From: Spirochaetales bacterium
GTDB taxonomy: Bacteria; Spirochaetota; Spirochaetia; Treponematales; Rectinemataceae
Length of the DNA stretch: 6,007 nucleotides
Assembly (NCBI GenBank): GCA_015657395.1
Contig: JADLKI010000006.1
Location: 74,731 to 80,737 of the forward strand
Reading direction: 5' to 3'
A program made the translations under genes and the position numbers. The notes beneath the pieces were generated by a model. That model did no database searches. It was not told the origin of the DNA and saw only the letters and a program-made list of their open reading frames with translations. How positions within the stretch are numbered: the first letter of the stretch is position 1; each line of letters opens with the position of its first letter. This document shows positions 5,514 through 6,007 of this stretch, piece after piece.

Positions 5514-6007
5514 ATGGACCTCGATCCCATTGTTCGGCTTTCGCGCAGTCTGGGCGGCAACCCGGACTATGTACTGGCGGGAGGTGGAAACACCTCACAA
5601 AAGGAAGGCGACACCATCGCCATAAAAGCTTCGGGAGTCCAACTCGGGACTATCGACGCTGCCGGCTTTGTGCAACTGTCGCTCTCCAGACTTAATACCT
5701 TATTAAATATCGAATTACCTTCGAATTCCGATGAGCGCGAGAAGATTGTGCTCGAAGGAATGCTCGCGGCTCGATTGCCGGGGCAGACCAGGCGCCCGAG
5801 CGTGGAGACGCTCCTGCACGCATTATTCCCTTTCAGGTTTGTCGTGCATCTGCATCCGGCACTGATAAATGGGATGCTCTGTTCACGGGAAGCGCTGAGC
5901 GCCGCGCAGACCCTGTTTGAGAACCGGGCTGCGGTGCTCCCGTACATCACTCCCGGCTACACACTTGCGGATGCAGTCCGCACAGTCTTTGAAACACGAA
6001 CACTGTC
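5514..6007 (+). CDS. Class II aldolase family protein, N-terminal part (3' truncated)
   Basis: From ATG 5514 the frame stays open to the right edge (164 complete codons plus 2 nt). It shows the class II aldolase/adducin fold: AGGGNTS (22-28) near the N-terminus, IKASG (37-41), RRPSVETLLH (93-102) with the likely catalytic glutamate E98, and VVHLHP (110-115), whose H112 and H114 should be zinc ligands. PGYTLADAV follows at 147-155. The motif style matches the COG3347-like branch, which includes longer aldolases and the bifunctional rhamnulose-phosphate aldolase/dehydrogenase, more than classical E. coli RhaD. Likely reaction: cleavage of L-rhamnulose 1-phosphate, or a related ketose phosphate, to DHAP and lactaldehyde. 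The missing third zinc histidine and any fused dehydrogenase would lie beyond the edge. The ribosome site is weak (GGA at 5504-5506), and the gene follows rhaM by 3 nt in the same frame, so coupled reinitiation is likely. Codons 60-68 are AT-rich with three TTA. Confidence 0.82.
   Translation, partial: MDLDPIVRLSRSLGGNPDYVLAGGGNTSQKEGDTIAIKASGVQLGTIDAAGFVQLSLSRLNTLLNIELPSNSDEREKIVLEGMLAARLPGQTRRPSVETLLHALFPFRFVVHLHPALINGMLCSREALSAAQTLFENRAAVLPYITPGYTLADAVRTVFETRTL

Noticed and set aside
5567..5950. Minus-strand frame of 127 codons opposite the aldolase
   Set aside because: The plus strand here carries conserved class II aldolase motifs with a continuous open frame to the edge; the minus product shows nothing recognisable.
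1..6007. CRISPR array, tRNA/rRNA gene, insertion sequence or phage attachment site
   Set aside because: No regularly spaced repeats, no transposase motifs, no terminal inverted repeats and no RNA-gene landmarks were seen; almost every base is in a tightly packed operon.

Overview
The window is a single-direction (+ strand) stretch of a sugar-catabolic operon, most likely for uptake and breakdown of L-rhamnose or a closely related 6-deoxyhexose. The DNA is GC-rich. The genes are packed tightly, and most have clear Shine-Dalgarno sequences of the AGGAGG type. The organism is a GC-rich bacterium. The isomerase and aldolase types recall spirochaetes and some other environmental or anaerobic lineages, but that is only an impression from family resemblance; nothing here fixes the taxon.

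Layout: (1) 1-432, the last 143 residues of a sugar isomerase of the L-fucose/L-arabinose isomerase-like family, cut by the left edge. (2) 447-1967, a double-domain ABC ATPase (RhaT type). (3) 1951-3042 and (4) 3056-4114, two permease subunits (RhaP and RhaQ types). (5) 4116-5129, a secreted substrate-binding protein (RhaS type). (6) 5196-5510, an L-rhamnose mutarotase (RhaM/RhaU). (7) 5514 to the right edge, the first 164 residues of a zinc-dependent class II aldolase. Junctions are +14, -17, +13, +1, +66 and +3 nt, so the genes are probably cotranscribed. No promoter is visible and no terminator with a T-run was found, so the operon starts and ends outside the window.

Working model: RhaS captures the sugar outside the membrane, RhaPQ with RhaT import it, and RhaM interconverts its anomers. 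The isomerase makes the ketose, a kinase not seen here would phosphorylate it, and the class II aldolase would cleave the product to DHAP and lactaldehyde. The mutarotase is the strongest substrate clue. The flanking enzymes are not the classical RhaA and RhaD types, which makes the route less certain.

I see no wholly new system. The most interesting non-coding signal is that rhaS lies between two strong potential RNA hairpins (4042-4079 and 5141-5173). Other points are a repeated palindromic motif early in rhaP, two AT-rich codon islands, a hydrophilic RhaQ tail encoded by hairpin DNA, and an aldolase that follows the mutarotase in the same frame after one stop codon.
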